From Elephas maximus indicus (lineage: Eukaryota; Chordata; Mammalia; Proboscidea; Elephantidae), in contig NC_064831.1 in assembly GCF_024166365.1 (NCBI RefSeq), positions 32,168,768 through 32,232,767 on the forward strand: 64,000 nt of DNA, given 5' to 3'. The notes beneath the pieces are model-generated. The model worked only from the letters and a program-made list of their open reading frames with translations. It did no database searches and had not been told where the DNA came from. How positions within the stretch are numbered: the first letter of the stretch is position 1; each line of letters begins with the position of its first letter. Below are positions 1 to 12,465 of the stretch, one piece after another. Both the position numbers and the translations under genes were made by a program.

Positions 1-1321
<1,321 letters not shown>

Positions 1322-2389
1322 TGAGTGAGGGCTGGGATTTCTTTTGTCCTTTATGATGAACTCTGTGTCCAGAAGCAGTCAAAGTAGGGCAGGCCCAGTG
1401 TTTTTCTCTCCCCATTTCCCCGCAGGATAGCCTGACAAGAAGACAAATATCTCCTGTGAATTCCAAATCCTAAAGGTGCCTTCCTTCCTGTTTGAAATGC
1501 ACCCACTTATTCCACCCTCTGATTGTACACTCTGCCGTCTGTGCTGTGCTAGGGCCTGGGGGCTTGAAGATAAGACAAGGAGTTTTCACACCTGTAGGGG
1601 ATATAGACTGGTGAGAACACTGGCAGTCCCCTCAGGTGACTGTGTTACGCTAGAGCTGTGCACAGGATGCCCTGAATGACCACAGAGGGACCTGAACTGA
1701 CACTGAGGGAGCCAACCAGGCTTCCTTCAGAGGGGATGCTGGAGCTTGCCAAGCTGAAGACCCAGTGGGAGTTGGCAAGTGGTGGGAGGCAGGGCACCCT
1801 GACACAGGGAGCAGTAGTGAGACACTCAGAGACAAGCAGGTGTGGTAGGCCCAGAAAATGCAAAAACTCCATGGTAGCAAAGCCAGCAGACAGGAAAGTT
1901 GATGAGAAAGCTGGAGAGATGACAAGGGTTCCGGTAGGGCTTTGTAGGGCTTTGTCACCAGCTCTTGAAAGCCATAGACCCCAGGCTAACTCCTGTTTCA
2001 GTGTAAGGAATGGGGTGGAAAAACAGCCTAGATGCAGGGAGACCACTTGGGACCTTCTTGCAGAAGTACCGATGAGAAGTGGTACGGCCTGGCCCTGGGT
2101 GAGGATGGCAGGACTGAAGAGAAGTGAACCGGGTGGAGGGCAGGTGTCGCACAGGGTCAGGACTCCCAGATGTCTTGTGCAGGCAGTGGGGTGAAATAGA
2201 GGTATAGGAAGAGGAGTGTTTAAAAGAAAGGGGTGGAGGGAGGGTGGCCCGTTTCAGGCATGCTGAGTTTGGGCTGCCTGTGGGCCGATGTCCCTCTGGT
2301 GGTGATGGCCAGCAGGCGTCAGATACACGAATCTGGATCTGCGGCTTTCTAGAACTCTCTGGGAGGCATGAATTTGAGAGTTCTCATTT

Positions 2390-2530
2390 GCCCACTCAGT
2401 ACATGTTTATTCAGCCTCTGCTGTGTGCAAAGCCCTGTGCTAAGCACTGGAGGAAACCAGTCAACAAGGCAGACACAGACCCTGCCCCCAAACAGCTGGC
2501 AATCGGGAAGCTAACGATTACACAGCAGTG
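2390..2530 (+). repeat. L2-like ancient repeat fragment
   Basis: The stretch has the pattern common in old L2-like mammalian repeats: TTATTCAGCCTCTGCTGTG, then GCCCTGTGCTAAGCACTGG, then a line about cargo-like CAACAAGGCAGACACAGACCC. It is diverged and the exact family is uncertain. Confidence 0.6.
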
Positions 2531-3214
2531 AGGGGGAGCTCTAAGAAGAGGGAGAAAGTAATGGCTAAGCGATGGCCTGAGTGAAGGATGACAGTGCTAG
2601 TCAGAGCTGAAGGGGTGAAAGAACAGCTCGTGTGAATATCTGAGGGGAGCCTGAGCATGACATCTCGGGAATGCAAGTCCATAGTCCGGTGTAAGTGGTA
2701 GCTGGAGTTCGCAGCAGAGAGGTGTCGCTGAAGTTGTCAGGTGGATGAGCACTGTCAGCATGAAAGGTGGACGAGGAAGGAGCCTGAGACACCCTAGCCT
2801 GTAACTGAGATGAGTAGAGAAGAAGGAAGTTGAGAAGAAATGGCAGAGAAGTAGGAGGATGCCAGCAGGGTGGTATCTCAAAAGCCATAGAAAAAGCAAA
2901 TTTCAAGAAGGGAAGAATGAGCAGCAGTTTAGATGTGGGGAGTGGGGCAGGGAGAGTTCCCTAGGGACCCACAGATGGATTGTGGGCCACTGTCAAGGGC
3001 CCAGTGGGAGGTGGAGCTCAGTGTGGCAGGTGTGCCACCATCTCAGGAGCACCCTGGCCATGGAGATGTGGAACAGAGAAGACGGACATGTATTGATACA
3101 TGATTCCAAAAAACGTGTTTGTTAAAAGAAGTTACTCTATACAACGCCAACTTCATTTTCGGCTTCTTCCTCCCATGTGGTTGTGTGGGGTCAGTTCACT
3201 TTCTACTTGGCTAC

Positions 3215-3350
3215 TTACGGGTGGTGACCTTGGATAAGCTCACCTCTGTGCACCTCGGTTTCCTCACTCTAAAATGAAAATGACAGCACCTGCTTTAGAT
3301 TTTAAGAGGAAAATGCGCAGTGCCTGGCACATAGTGTGCCCTCGGTGTTA
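3215..3350 (+). repeat. MIR SINE fragment
   Basis: Shows the MIR core order: GTGACCTTGG, then CTCTGTGCACCTCGGTTTCC, CTCACTCTAAAATG and AGTGCCTGGCACATAGT. It is an old, diverged mammal-wide SINE in GATB sense orientation. Confidence 0.7.
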
Positions 3351-4695
3351 ACCCTCTCCTCTTTGCCATGTTGTTATATTAAGTATCAAAACAATGGCCG
3401 CCCTCAGCCTAAGGTGACTGGCCTCCTCCTGAACAATGATGGCATTTGTTGCCTTCTGGACTTTCACTCACGTCCTTCCAGGTTTGACCTTGCCATTCAG
3501 AAGCTCCACTATTGACATTGAAAATACTGTGGCCATTCAGGGAAGGGATTGCTAGGCTGGAGCCATCTGGAGGAGCTGAGGGAGGAGATATAACCCTACC
3601 TCACTCCACCTTGGGAGGGAGAGCACTAGGAGGCACCAGTGGGGAGCAGAAGTGAGCCAGGGCCTGATGTGTTTTTGGAATGGGAGGAGCATAGCTGGTA
3701 GGAGCAGAGGGTGGAAAATGGCAGAGAAGCAAGGTTGGGTGTATAAATGGAGCCTAGCCAGAACATGAAGGATCTGAAAAGTCAGGGATTCAGCAGTGAG
3801 TCCAGTAAGTAGGTATAGAACACCTCTGTCTGCAGTGCGCATGCAGAGAGGGGCAGGACCCAGTCCCGGCCCTTACGTTGCCAGCCTCCTGGGGAGGATT
3901 AGACTTGTGCATCGATGTCATAACTCAAGGCAGAGTGGGGTGCTTCCTGTTTTAGAAGTATACAGAGCAATAGTAGCCAGAAGGCCTGGAAGGCTTCAAG
4001 AAGATGAGGTATTTGAGCATATAGATGGACTATAAATCCCTTATTTTTAAATGTATGGTTTTCTGTGTTGCTGGTCATAGAGTTGTGAATTTTAGACTTA
4101 GAAGAGACCTTAGATGTCTTCTGGTTCAACCCTTTCATTTAGCAGATGAGGAAACGCCCCCCCCCCACAAGGCCAGGTGACTTCCCTCAGGTTGCACAGC
4201 TGCTAGGCTGGACTCCACATCTGCCGACCTTCAGATCAGTTTGTTTATATGTTGGTCTTTGAAGCTGAGGGTTTGCCTCTCCACCACTTAGTCTGGTAGC
4301 TTCTGAAGGAGCTGAGGTTGATAAATTAGCCGGTCAGATGAACTTGGTGCCCCTAGTATTTGCCCAAACAGCTCCTAAGCACTGGAGTTTTAAGAACCAA
4401 AAGGGCATCCAATTGTAAATAAAAGTATACAGGGTCGTTCCAAAATCAGGCAAAAAGGAGGCTAAGCAACAGCCCTGTTTGAAAATTGATGTAAATTGAA
4501 CAAAGAGCAAAAAAGAGAACAAGAGCTGAGGTGCCAGAACCAAGCTGTAGCAGTTCTGCTTCTACACAGTTCAGAGAGCTTTCAGGCAGACGGGGTGTAA
4601 CAGCCTAACCTGGGAGCAAACGTTAATTAGTGACCAGCCTCAGCCGCCAGAGCTCATGTTTCCAAAGCTGAGAAGATCAGTAGCTGCAAAGGTAG

Positions 4696-5177
4696 CGTCT
4701 GGGTCATCTAGTGCCACTGTAACAGAAATACAAGTGGATGGCTTTAACAAAGAGAAATTTACGTTCTCATAGTCTCATAGGCTACAAGTCCAAATTCAGG
4801 GCATCAGCTCCAGGGGAAGGCTTTCTCATCAGTCTTTCCCCAGCCTAGGAGCTTCTCCACACAGGGACCCTTGGTCCAAAGGACAGGCTCTGCTCCCAGC
4901 ACAGCTTTCTTGGTGATATGAGGTCCCCCGCTTCTCTGCTCGCTTCGCTTTCTTATATCTTTTATGTAAGATAAAAAGTGGTACAGTCCACACCCCCAAG
5001 GAAACTCCTTTTACATTGGATCAGGGATGTGACCTTAGTAAGGGTGTTACGATCCCACCCTAATCCTCTTTAACATGAAACTACAATCATAAAATGGAGG
5101 ACAACCACACAATACTGGGAATCATGGCCTAACTCAGTTGACACATATTTTGGGGGGACACAATTCAATCCATGACA
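4696..5177 (-). mobile_element. Solo LTR, MaLR/MLT1-like
   Basis: 482-bp element read on the - strand, with the right end on the + strand at AATCCATGACA. It is flanked by a perfect 5-bp target duplication GGTAG (4691-4695 and 5178-5182). It shares long colinear similarity with the LTR at 58727-59237 on the opposite strand, such as GGGCATCAGCTCCAGGGG and GGGGGGACACAATTCAATCC. The 5' TG appears as CG after reverse complement decay. No internal retroviral genes are present. The family name is my inference from the MaLR-like termini. Confidence 0.75.
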
Positions 5178-5829
5178 GGTAGCAACAGTCTCACGACGAC
5201 ACCCAGGCAGGGAACACTCTAGAGACGAAATTGGCAAGAGCTGGTTTTACAAATTAGCATCCATCTTTAAGGGCCCCTTAGGAGACTGGTGTTTAAAGGA
5301 TCTGACCAGAAAAGCTCTTGTTGAAATTGGCTTTTTAATTGTTTTAAGTGCAATGCTTTGAAAGTTTTTTTTTTTTTAATAACTCATTTTAAATTACTAT
5401 TAATAAACAGGTTGGTTTAGTTAAGAAAGTGGAAATTGCAGATTCATTAGCCAAGCATTTTGTGGTACTATTAGGCAAGTACAGCCGTCCAGTTGAGTAC
5501 CCCGGAATCCCAGGTCGTAAGGGACGTGGTGGTAACAGAAAGGTGAGCCCAGAAGCGTGATGTGTGGGCAGCATCCAGGAACGGCGGTGTCAGAAATGGT
5601 GGCCTTGGGACTGCAGAGGAAGGGGTGGCATCATTAACATTGTGAAGGAAGGATTGCTGGGATTTGGTGATGGCCTAGATTTATGTGGAGTTGGCAACAA
5701 AGAAAGCAAAGACAGTGTGATGATTTGTACCCAGGTGACGAGAAGCATGGTGCCACCAGTTGAGACAGCAGATGTGTGGGGTGGCATGGCAGCAGAGCTG
5801 GTATGTGGGGAGATAACTTTAGTTTAGAA

Positions 5830-5995
5830 CAGGGGTCAGCAAACTATGTGCATGGGCCTGTAGCCTGTCTTTGTATAGCCTGTGATCTAAGAACGGCTGC
5901 TACCCTAAAAAAGCAGAACAAAGATGTGTCAGAGGCCGTCTGTGGCTAAGGTATTTACTCTCTGGCTTTTTACAGGAAAAGGTTGTCAACCACTA
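5830..5995 (+). mobile_element. Non-autonomous hAT-Charlie-type DNA transposon
   Basis: 166-bp element beginning CAGGGGTCAGCAAACT and ending in the diverged inverted counterpart (GGTTGTCAACCACTA). It is flanked by a perfect 8-bp target duplication GTTTAGAA at 5822-5829 and 5996-6003, the hallmark of hAT transposition. The internal line TATTTACTCTCTGGC...TTTACAGGAAAA matches the Charlie-derived MER class as I remember it. Confidence 0.8.
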
Positions 5996-6351
5996 GTTTA
6001 GAACATGTTGCCTAGGTGAGAGTGGGACCTCTAGGACAGTAGTTGAATTAAGTGGGTAGCAAGGACTGGGACCTGAAGAGGCCAAGGGGCAGCCTTGGGA
6101 AAAGGTGCTTTCCACCTTACCAGGTAAGGGCAGAGAGCCAAGGAGAAGAGCCCTGGGGGCCAGTTTCCACAGCAGGAAGAACATCTGGAGGCTCACAGAG
6201 GAGGGATTTTCACCGAGGGCTTCATGCAGCCCAGAAGTCAAGGTGAAGAAGGATGGGGAAAAGCAACAAGTGGGAGGAGGTGATTTTTTCTTTAAATGGC
6301 TTCTGTTGAGGGATAGGGTAGAACTGAAGTGGCATGTGCTTATAGAAGGCA

Positions 6352-6564
6352 GATAAAAAACCCAGTTGCCGTTGAGTCAGTTCCAACTCACGGTGACCCC
6401 GTATGTGTCAGAGTAGAACTGGGTTCCATAGGATTTGCAATGACTGATTTTCCAGCAGTAGATCACCAGGCCTTTCTTCTGAGGTACCTTTGGGGGTGGA
6501 CTCAAAGCTCCAACCTTTCAGTTAGCAGCCAAGTGTGTTACCATTTGCACCACCCAGGAACATA
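6352..6564 (-). mobile_element. AfroSINE (divergent subtype)
   Basis: On the + strand it reads from its tail GTTGAGTCAGTTCCAACTCA through GTGTGTCAGAGTAGAACT-like sequence to a tRNA-like head AACCTTTCAGTTAGCAGCC...CACCCAGG. An AGATAAAAA direct repeat at 6351 and 6581, with GGC/GGT before it, looks like its target duplication. Confidence 0.8.
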
Positions 6565-6597
6565 ACCAAAAAAAAAAGGTAGATAAAAATACAAAAA

Positions 6598-6650
6598 TAC
6601 CAAGCCCATTGCTGTTGAGTCGATTCTAACTCATAGCGACATAGCCCCTC
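6598..6650 (-). mobile_element. AfroSINE 3'-tail fragment
   Basis: Only the tail half is left: CCATTGCTGTTGAGTCGATT followed by CTAACTCATAGCGACATAG. It lies 34 bases after the preceding SINE in the same orientation. Confidence 0.7.
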
Positions 6651-9317
6651 ATGCTAGATCTTAGTAAGAAACGAGGTAACAAACTGGGCAGAAACAAGTG
6701 ACTAAGGGCAAGATCAGTTGGAGGCGTTTTCAAGGCAGGGAAGATCTGTGGGCATCTGCGAAGGTGTGTTAAGGTGGAAACAGGCGTTTGAGTGAGAGTC
6801 ATAGGCTGGAATTACAAGCGTGGGTGGAGGGTTTGGTTTGATGGAAAAGGAGGAAAGGGTGCTATGGAAAATTGCAGGCCTTGCCTCCACAGATATCCTT
6901 GTGAAGTGGTGGATGAGGGTATGTGTTGGAAAGGGGAGTGGGAGGAGACTGTCAGGAACAGTTGCTCAGGGAGAACGGTCCTTGGGTGGGGGCACTAGGA
7001 AGTTAGCGAGATGGATTAAAGGATTATTGAGCAGCAGGGCTGCCTGGGTGTCCAGGGACCCATGTCTGCCTCCAGCAGCAGCTGTGTCCCAGTTCACAGC
7101 AGCAGACAAGGTGATGCTGGGCCATTTCACAGGGGCCGGGGACAGGGTGATTGTGGGAGTGTCAGGGTGTCTGCTGCCGGAATCCAAGCTGGACACGGAG
7201 CTGTGGCTCTACAGGAGCTCCAAGGGCCTGGAGGAAGTTGGAAGTTTTAAAGGCTCCATTTCCCCTCCTCTCTAGAAAGGCTGGCCGTGGAGGATGGGCA
7301 GGAAGAGCTGAGCACACAGAGCTGAAGCCTGCATGATGGATTCTTCTCCAGGGCAGGCACAGCCTCTGTGCAGAGACAGCATTGTCTGACAGCAGCCAGT
7401 TGGCATGCGTGCCTCTGCTATGTTATGTTCCACATCTGATGGTGTGCCCATGTAACTGGCGAGTGCAGTCTTTCAGGGTCCCTGTGATGGGGTCTGATCT
7501 TTGCTCTCCGCCTTACTGGAGGTTAGCCCTGACACATACGGAATTAATGCATTCCAGGTATTAATTCATTATAATTCCATCCTAATGAATACAATACCAG
7601 ATATTCCTGCTGATGAGAGGAAATCAGTACTGCAAACGTTGTTAACCTTCTTCGTGTCAGGCACTGCGGGAGCAAAAAGGTGATTGAGAAATCCCAAATG
7701 TTCTACAGTGGAGATATTTTATAGTGTGAGGTTATGACTTAACTGATAAACTAAGGTCATTAGACGGATTTCTTTAATTCAAAGCGGTTTTTAGTTATCT
7801 TGTGTTCGTTTTCTGTCATTCTCCACTCCCAAGTCCTCTATGTGATCGGCGCACGCGGGGGTAAACACTGTCTTTTGTGTACTCTATAAATCCAGTCCAG
7901 CCTCCACCATGACAGTGGGTTCTACACTCTAAGATAATTGACCATTGTATTTTCTAGGACTGCAGAATACTCAAGTGACTTGCTTTTTAGAAAAGCCTGG
8001 TTGCTTCTTACTTGTCAGTAAGGGTGGCAGGTTGGTGCCGGGATATTTGTTCATTTCCCAGCCCTCTGCCCCTCTTCTATAGAGATTTAATCAGGATGGT
8101 TCACAGATGTTCAAAACACCAATTTAATAACTCCAGATACCCTCCAAACCTAATTTCCACTTGGAATTACCTTTTATCAATACTTTGGGATAAACACACA
8201 CTTTGGGCATGACGGCTGCCTCAGTGTGTCAGCTGTTTTGAATGAACAACTCTAATGAGGTTTCACGGTGCTTGAATTAGGGTACAGTAAGTCAGGCCTT
8301 GTTAACTTGGACTCTTTCAATTTGGAGTTCACGGAAATTGGCGTAGGGGCTAAGATGTAGTTTCCTTTTTATTATCTAAGGGTTTACCAAGAAATTAATA
8401 GTGAAAGATGGGCACTGAAAGTGAAACAGAAGGTATTTTCGAGTGGCATTGAGCATCTCAGAAGCTTCCTTCACACAGACACACTGATGCGCTATTTATG
8501 TCATCCCATCTATTTAAAACTAGTCCCCTAAAGACCTTGGACAGAAAATGTTTCATTAGCCTAGTTTCTGTCCATATTTAGAAATAATCAAACCATACAT
8601 TTTTAAAGAAATAGTCCATAGTTCAGGCTTGTCTCTTCACTCCCCCACCCCCAAACGTGAATTGTGACACTTCACTGGGTTTGGTTGGCCCCTGACTTTG
8701 ATATCCCAGGACCTTGGCAAATAAGTCATGCCGTAGGAGCATAGCTGTAATGCATCCTGGGCCCTTCCGTGTCCAGGAAGCTGTGGGAAGCCTGCAGCAG
8801 GGAGGGAGCACATGGAGTGGTCCAGGAGGCGGGTAAAGGTGCTGCGTCACCGTGTCCCCTTAAAGAAAGCCTCGTGCAGGAAAAAGCAGTTCTGTTTGCT
8901 TTGTTAGCTGTTTTGCTTATAATTTTTAGGTTGATTTTTCAGTTGAAAATATTTAATTACTGAGCTTTTGAGGTTTTTTTTTTCCTTTTCATGTCATGGT
9001 TCATGAATTTTGCAGCCACCTCCTTTTTTGACTAATTAAACTGAGCACTTGTCTGTTGCTACAACTTCTGCCAAACAGCTGTCATTGTTGGGTGGCAAAA
9101 TAGAGAAAAAACAAAACTAGTCACAGAAATTTGTTATACCCTAAAATACAAAATAAATAAGATCAACGAGACCCAGCTAGCCTGTGATTTTCACTCCTGG
9201 GTGTGGGTTTAATTATTTAAACCAACAAAATGGGGTGTCCTGGTGTTGAGTGACCGTAAGTGGATGCCCTGATAACGTTCAATGCAAACGTGTTTTCTCT
9301 CCTTTGGGGGACGCTAG

Positions 9318-9396
9318 TCCCATCACACCCTCTGCGTTGGCCGAGCTTCTCACCCTGCTGGACGGCAAAGTGATTTCCTCGTCAGCAGCTAAACAG
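9318..9396 (+). CDS. GATB: GATB coding exon, third from last
   Basis: 79 nt. The first base completes the split Ser codon, then it encodes [26 protein letters not shown] and ends in phase 0 before donor GTATGT. The acceptor GACGCTAG is weak: the pyrimidine run GTTTTCTCTCCTTT sits about a dozen bases upstream, separated by GGGGGAC. Confidence 0.93.
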
Positions 9397-10917
9397 GTAT
9401 GTCCCAACTTCCTGAAGCTTCTGACTGCTCTGTTTCCCCCAATAAATTTTTATGTGAAACCCAAATGCCGTAACTAAGTGAATTTCATAATTGATGTATT
9501 AAACGCTTGTAAGTGATATTTTCATGCTGAAAGATATCCTTATTTAGCAAGGATATAAAGCCAATACGTGTGAGTCAGAAAATTTGCTACCTGGGGAAAA
9601 TAATGGATGTTTGGCTTTTCCCTGAATGTTTCCCCCAAACTTTTGTTTGTGTGGAAGGCTGGGCCCTGCAGGTCACGCTCCAGTGAGGCCCAGGGCGGCT
9701 TACACATCAGTCCCTGGGCCTCCTGCTCACTCTGCGTCCTCTGCAGCCTTCCAGCCGGTACAGTGGTCTGTCTGTCTTTGCCACACCGTTGCCCTCTGAA
9801 AGTCAGTCCTCCAGCAAGGAGGGTGGGTCAGACAGACTGCTACTCATGTAATGGATACAGTTTTACACACGTGCCCACTGTGTTGAAAACTCAGAGAAAT
9901 GGCATCATCTGAGGTGGCCTTCTGCCTAACAGCCCGAGGTAGGCGAGATTCCTAGAATTCAGAAACCCTTACAAATAAGGACCCAGAAAGATAGAGGACA
10001 CAAAGGCAGCTGCTTGATCTCAATTTCAGATGCCACAGCTGTCAGTGCTTCAGCCAGAAACATAATGTTATTTTAATGCTGCCTTTTGCATGGAATATTT
10101 ATACACACTGACAGTGGTGGCAGGTTACAAAGTGGGGCTGTGGAAAAGCGGCTGCTTTTGGCTAATTATGAGGCGCTGCGGAGCACATACCGGCTCTGGG
10201 CTGTGAAACGGAGACACGAGCTCATAAAGTCTCTGTTGACCCACCGCCAAGTGATGCTGTCAACTATGGGGACCTCAGCATGTTTAGGAAAGTATTTTGG
10301 TTCCCTGGATATCAGAGGACTACAAATGCTTATGACAGTGCTCAGCAGTAGCAGAAAGATGGCCTGAGGGCAAGAAAATGAGAGAGAGACACACACAGAT
10401 AAAGAGCAGATGAATTGTAGCATTTGAAATGAAACAGGAAAAAAAGCCTTTCCCAACTTTCCTGCTTCACCAAAAAAAAAAAAAAAAACCCTAAGGCAAT
10501 GAATTAGTTCTAGTTCTAGTCGAAAGAAATGGAAAATGCTGACAGCTGGGTTCAGATGTAGAGGCACTTTTGGATTTCATCAGCTTCCACTCTTTAAAGG
10601 CAGGGGGTGAATCCTGGCTTCAGTGAAGCCACCAAACTAGAATAAAAGCCTAGTTAGAAAGGTGTTTTGTATTTGCTGAGAGGGAAATTCCTCTTACTAT
10701 CATTGCCTTAGGTTTTTTTTTTTTTTTCCTTTGTTTTCTGATTTTTAAGAAAATAATTTACTGATTTTCTAGGAAAAATAGTATATATTCATTAAAAAGA
10801 ATTTAAGTAATGCAGAAAAATAAAAAGGCTCCCAAATTCAACCACCCAGAAAGACCTACCATTAATAGTGGGTAAGCATCATTCCAGGTATCTTATCGAT
10901 GCACATGTGCAGTTAGA

Positions 10918-11023
10918 AGAATGGATGAATGGCGGATGGATGGATGGATGGGTGGGTGGATGGATGGATGATAGAGAATGGATGATGGAGGATGGGTGGG
11001 TGGGTGGATGGATGGATGGATGC
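10918..11023 (+). repeat. GGAT/GGGT tetranucleotide minisatellite
   Basis: Imperfect array of ATGG/GGTG tetramers, with interruptions such as ATAGAGAATGG and ATGGAGG. Likely length-variable between individuals. Confidence 0.9.
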
Positions 11024-11077
11024 AGACAGAAGGTTAGAGAGATAAAGACTTTTGAAAATAAGAGGTAATAGTGTACT

Positions 11078-11746
11078 TCTTAGTTTTTTAAAAAGTTTAA
11101 TTGTACAACTCAGTGGGTTTTAGCATATCACACAGTTTTGTAATCATCGCCACTATCTAATTCCAGGATCACCCTCAAAAAAGAAACCTCGCACCCATTT
11201 GCAGTCACTCCCATCTCCCCTTCCACCAGCCCCCGGCCGTGGCTAATCTACTTACACTGTCTGTGGATTTGCCTGTTGTAGACATCTAATATCAGTGGCA
11301 TCATACAATATGTGGCCTTTTACGTCTGGCTGTTTTCACTTAATGTTATGTTTTCAAGATGCATCATGTTGCACATATCAGAATTTCATTCCTTTTTATG
11401 GCTGAATAATACTCCGTTTATATATACATGACATTTATCTCTTCATCTGTTGATAGACATTTGGATTATATCCACTTCTTGGCTATTGTGAATAATGCTA
11501 CTATGAACGTTTGTGTACAAGTTTTTGTTTGAACAATTTTTTCCATTCTCTCAGGTATATACCTGGGAGTGGAATTGCTGGGCCAACATGGTGACTCCGT
11601 GTAACCTTTTGAGGACCTGGCAGACTGTTTTCCAAAACGCTGTACCATGTATGTTCCCACCAAAAATGTGAGGTTCCAGTTTCTCCACCTCCTTGCCAGT
11701 GCTTGTTAACATCTGCCTTTCTTATTAGAGCCATCCTAATGGTGTG
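11078..11746 (-). mobile_element. Old L1 (L1M-type) fragment, antisense
   Basis: Classic antisense L1 3' sequence: ATACAATATGTGGCCTTTTA, TTCATTCCTTTTTATGGC, AATAATACTCC, TTGGCTATTGTGAATAATGC, TATACCTGGGAGTGGAATTG and AGCCATCCTAATGGTGTGAA. It is diverged and carries no intact frame. Confidence 0.85.
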
Positions 11747-11749
11747 AAT

Positions 11750-11941
11750 AGAGTCCCTCAGTGGTGCAGAGGGTTAAGTGCTCAATGCTAACCAAAAGGT
11801 TGTAGGTTCGAGTCTACTGAGAGGCACTTCGGAACAAAGGTCTGGGAGTCTCTGCTTACAAAAAATTAGCCATTGAAAATCCTATGGGACAGAATTCTGC
11901 TCTGACACACATGAGGTCACCGTGAGTCAGAATCAACTTAC
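11750..11941 (+). mobile_element. AfroSINE (divergent subtype)
   Basis: Begins GAGTCCCTCAGTGGTGCAGA with a tRNA-like B box AGGTTCGAGTCTACTGAGA, then the subtype marker TCTGACACACATGAGG, and ends GTGAGTCAGAATCAACTT. It abuts the 3' side of the L1 fragment. Confidence 0.85.
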
Positions 11942-12051
11942 ATTTAATTTTACTTGAATTTAACAGAGTAAACCTTGGGTTTTAGAAACCTGTGAGTCAG
12001 GGGAGGCGCAAGCCCATGAGAAGGGCTCTGACTGCTGGTCTCTGGTGCCTC

Positions 12052-12465
12052 TGACAACTTAGTGCTCTTGGTTTCCCACTGATGCTGGAACAGAATACTA
12101 CAAGGGGGTGGCTTTAATGGACAGAAGTTTATTTTCTTACAATTTAGGAGATGAGGAGCCTGAATTCAGGGCACCAGCTCCAGGGGAAGGCTTTCTGTCT
12201 CTGTCCATTCTGGGGGGAAATCTTTGTCTCTTTCAGCTGCTTCTCTTTCTTGGTGCTCTCCACGTGGCATCTATCTTTACCCATTTGGTGCTTCTGTACC
12301 TAATGAACTCTTTATATCTCGAGTGATTGGCTTAAAACACACCCTACACTGGTATGCCTCATTAACATAACAAAGAAACCCCTATTCCCGAAGAGGGTTA
12401 CATCAACAAGTATAGGGGTTAGGATTTATAACATAATTTTCGGGGACACAACTGAATCCATAACA
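12052..12465 (-). mobile_element. LTR, same MaLR-like family
   Basis: Colinear with the LTRs at 4696 and 58727, read antisense: ATGGACAGAAGTTTATTTTC, CAGGGCACCAGCTCCAGGGG, CATTAACATAACA and GGGGACACAACTGAATCCAT. The right end is TAACA. I could not find a convincing target duplication, so the left boundary is approximate. Confidence 0.65.

Noticed and set aside
1676-2194. 172-codon open frame on + with shorter frames opposite
   Set aside because: Lies in a GATB intron over a purine-rich old repeat-like stretch. No domain, and the peptide has no recognisable similarity.
10086-10367. 93-codon frame, possible small exon or processed pseudogene
   Set aside because: No recognisable protein, no splice or poly-A evidence.
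10918-11023. GGAT array as a possible CRISPR-like array
   Set aside because: Simple tetranucleotide repeat with no spacers in a mammalian intron.
12052-12465. Target duplication for the middle LTR
   Set aside because: The bases next to the two ends do not match (GCCTC against AGGTC), so the boundary or duplication has decayed.
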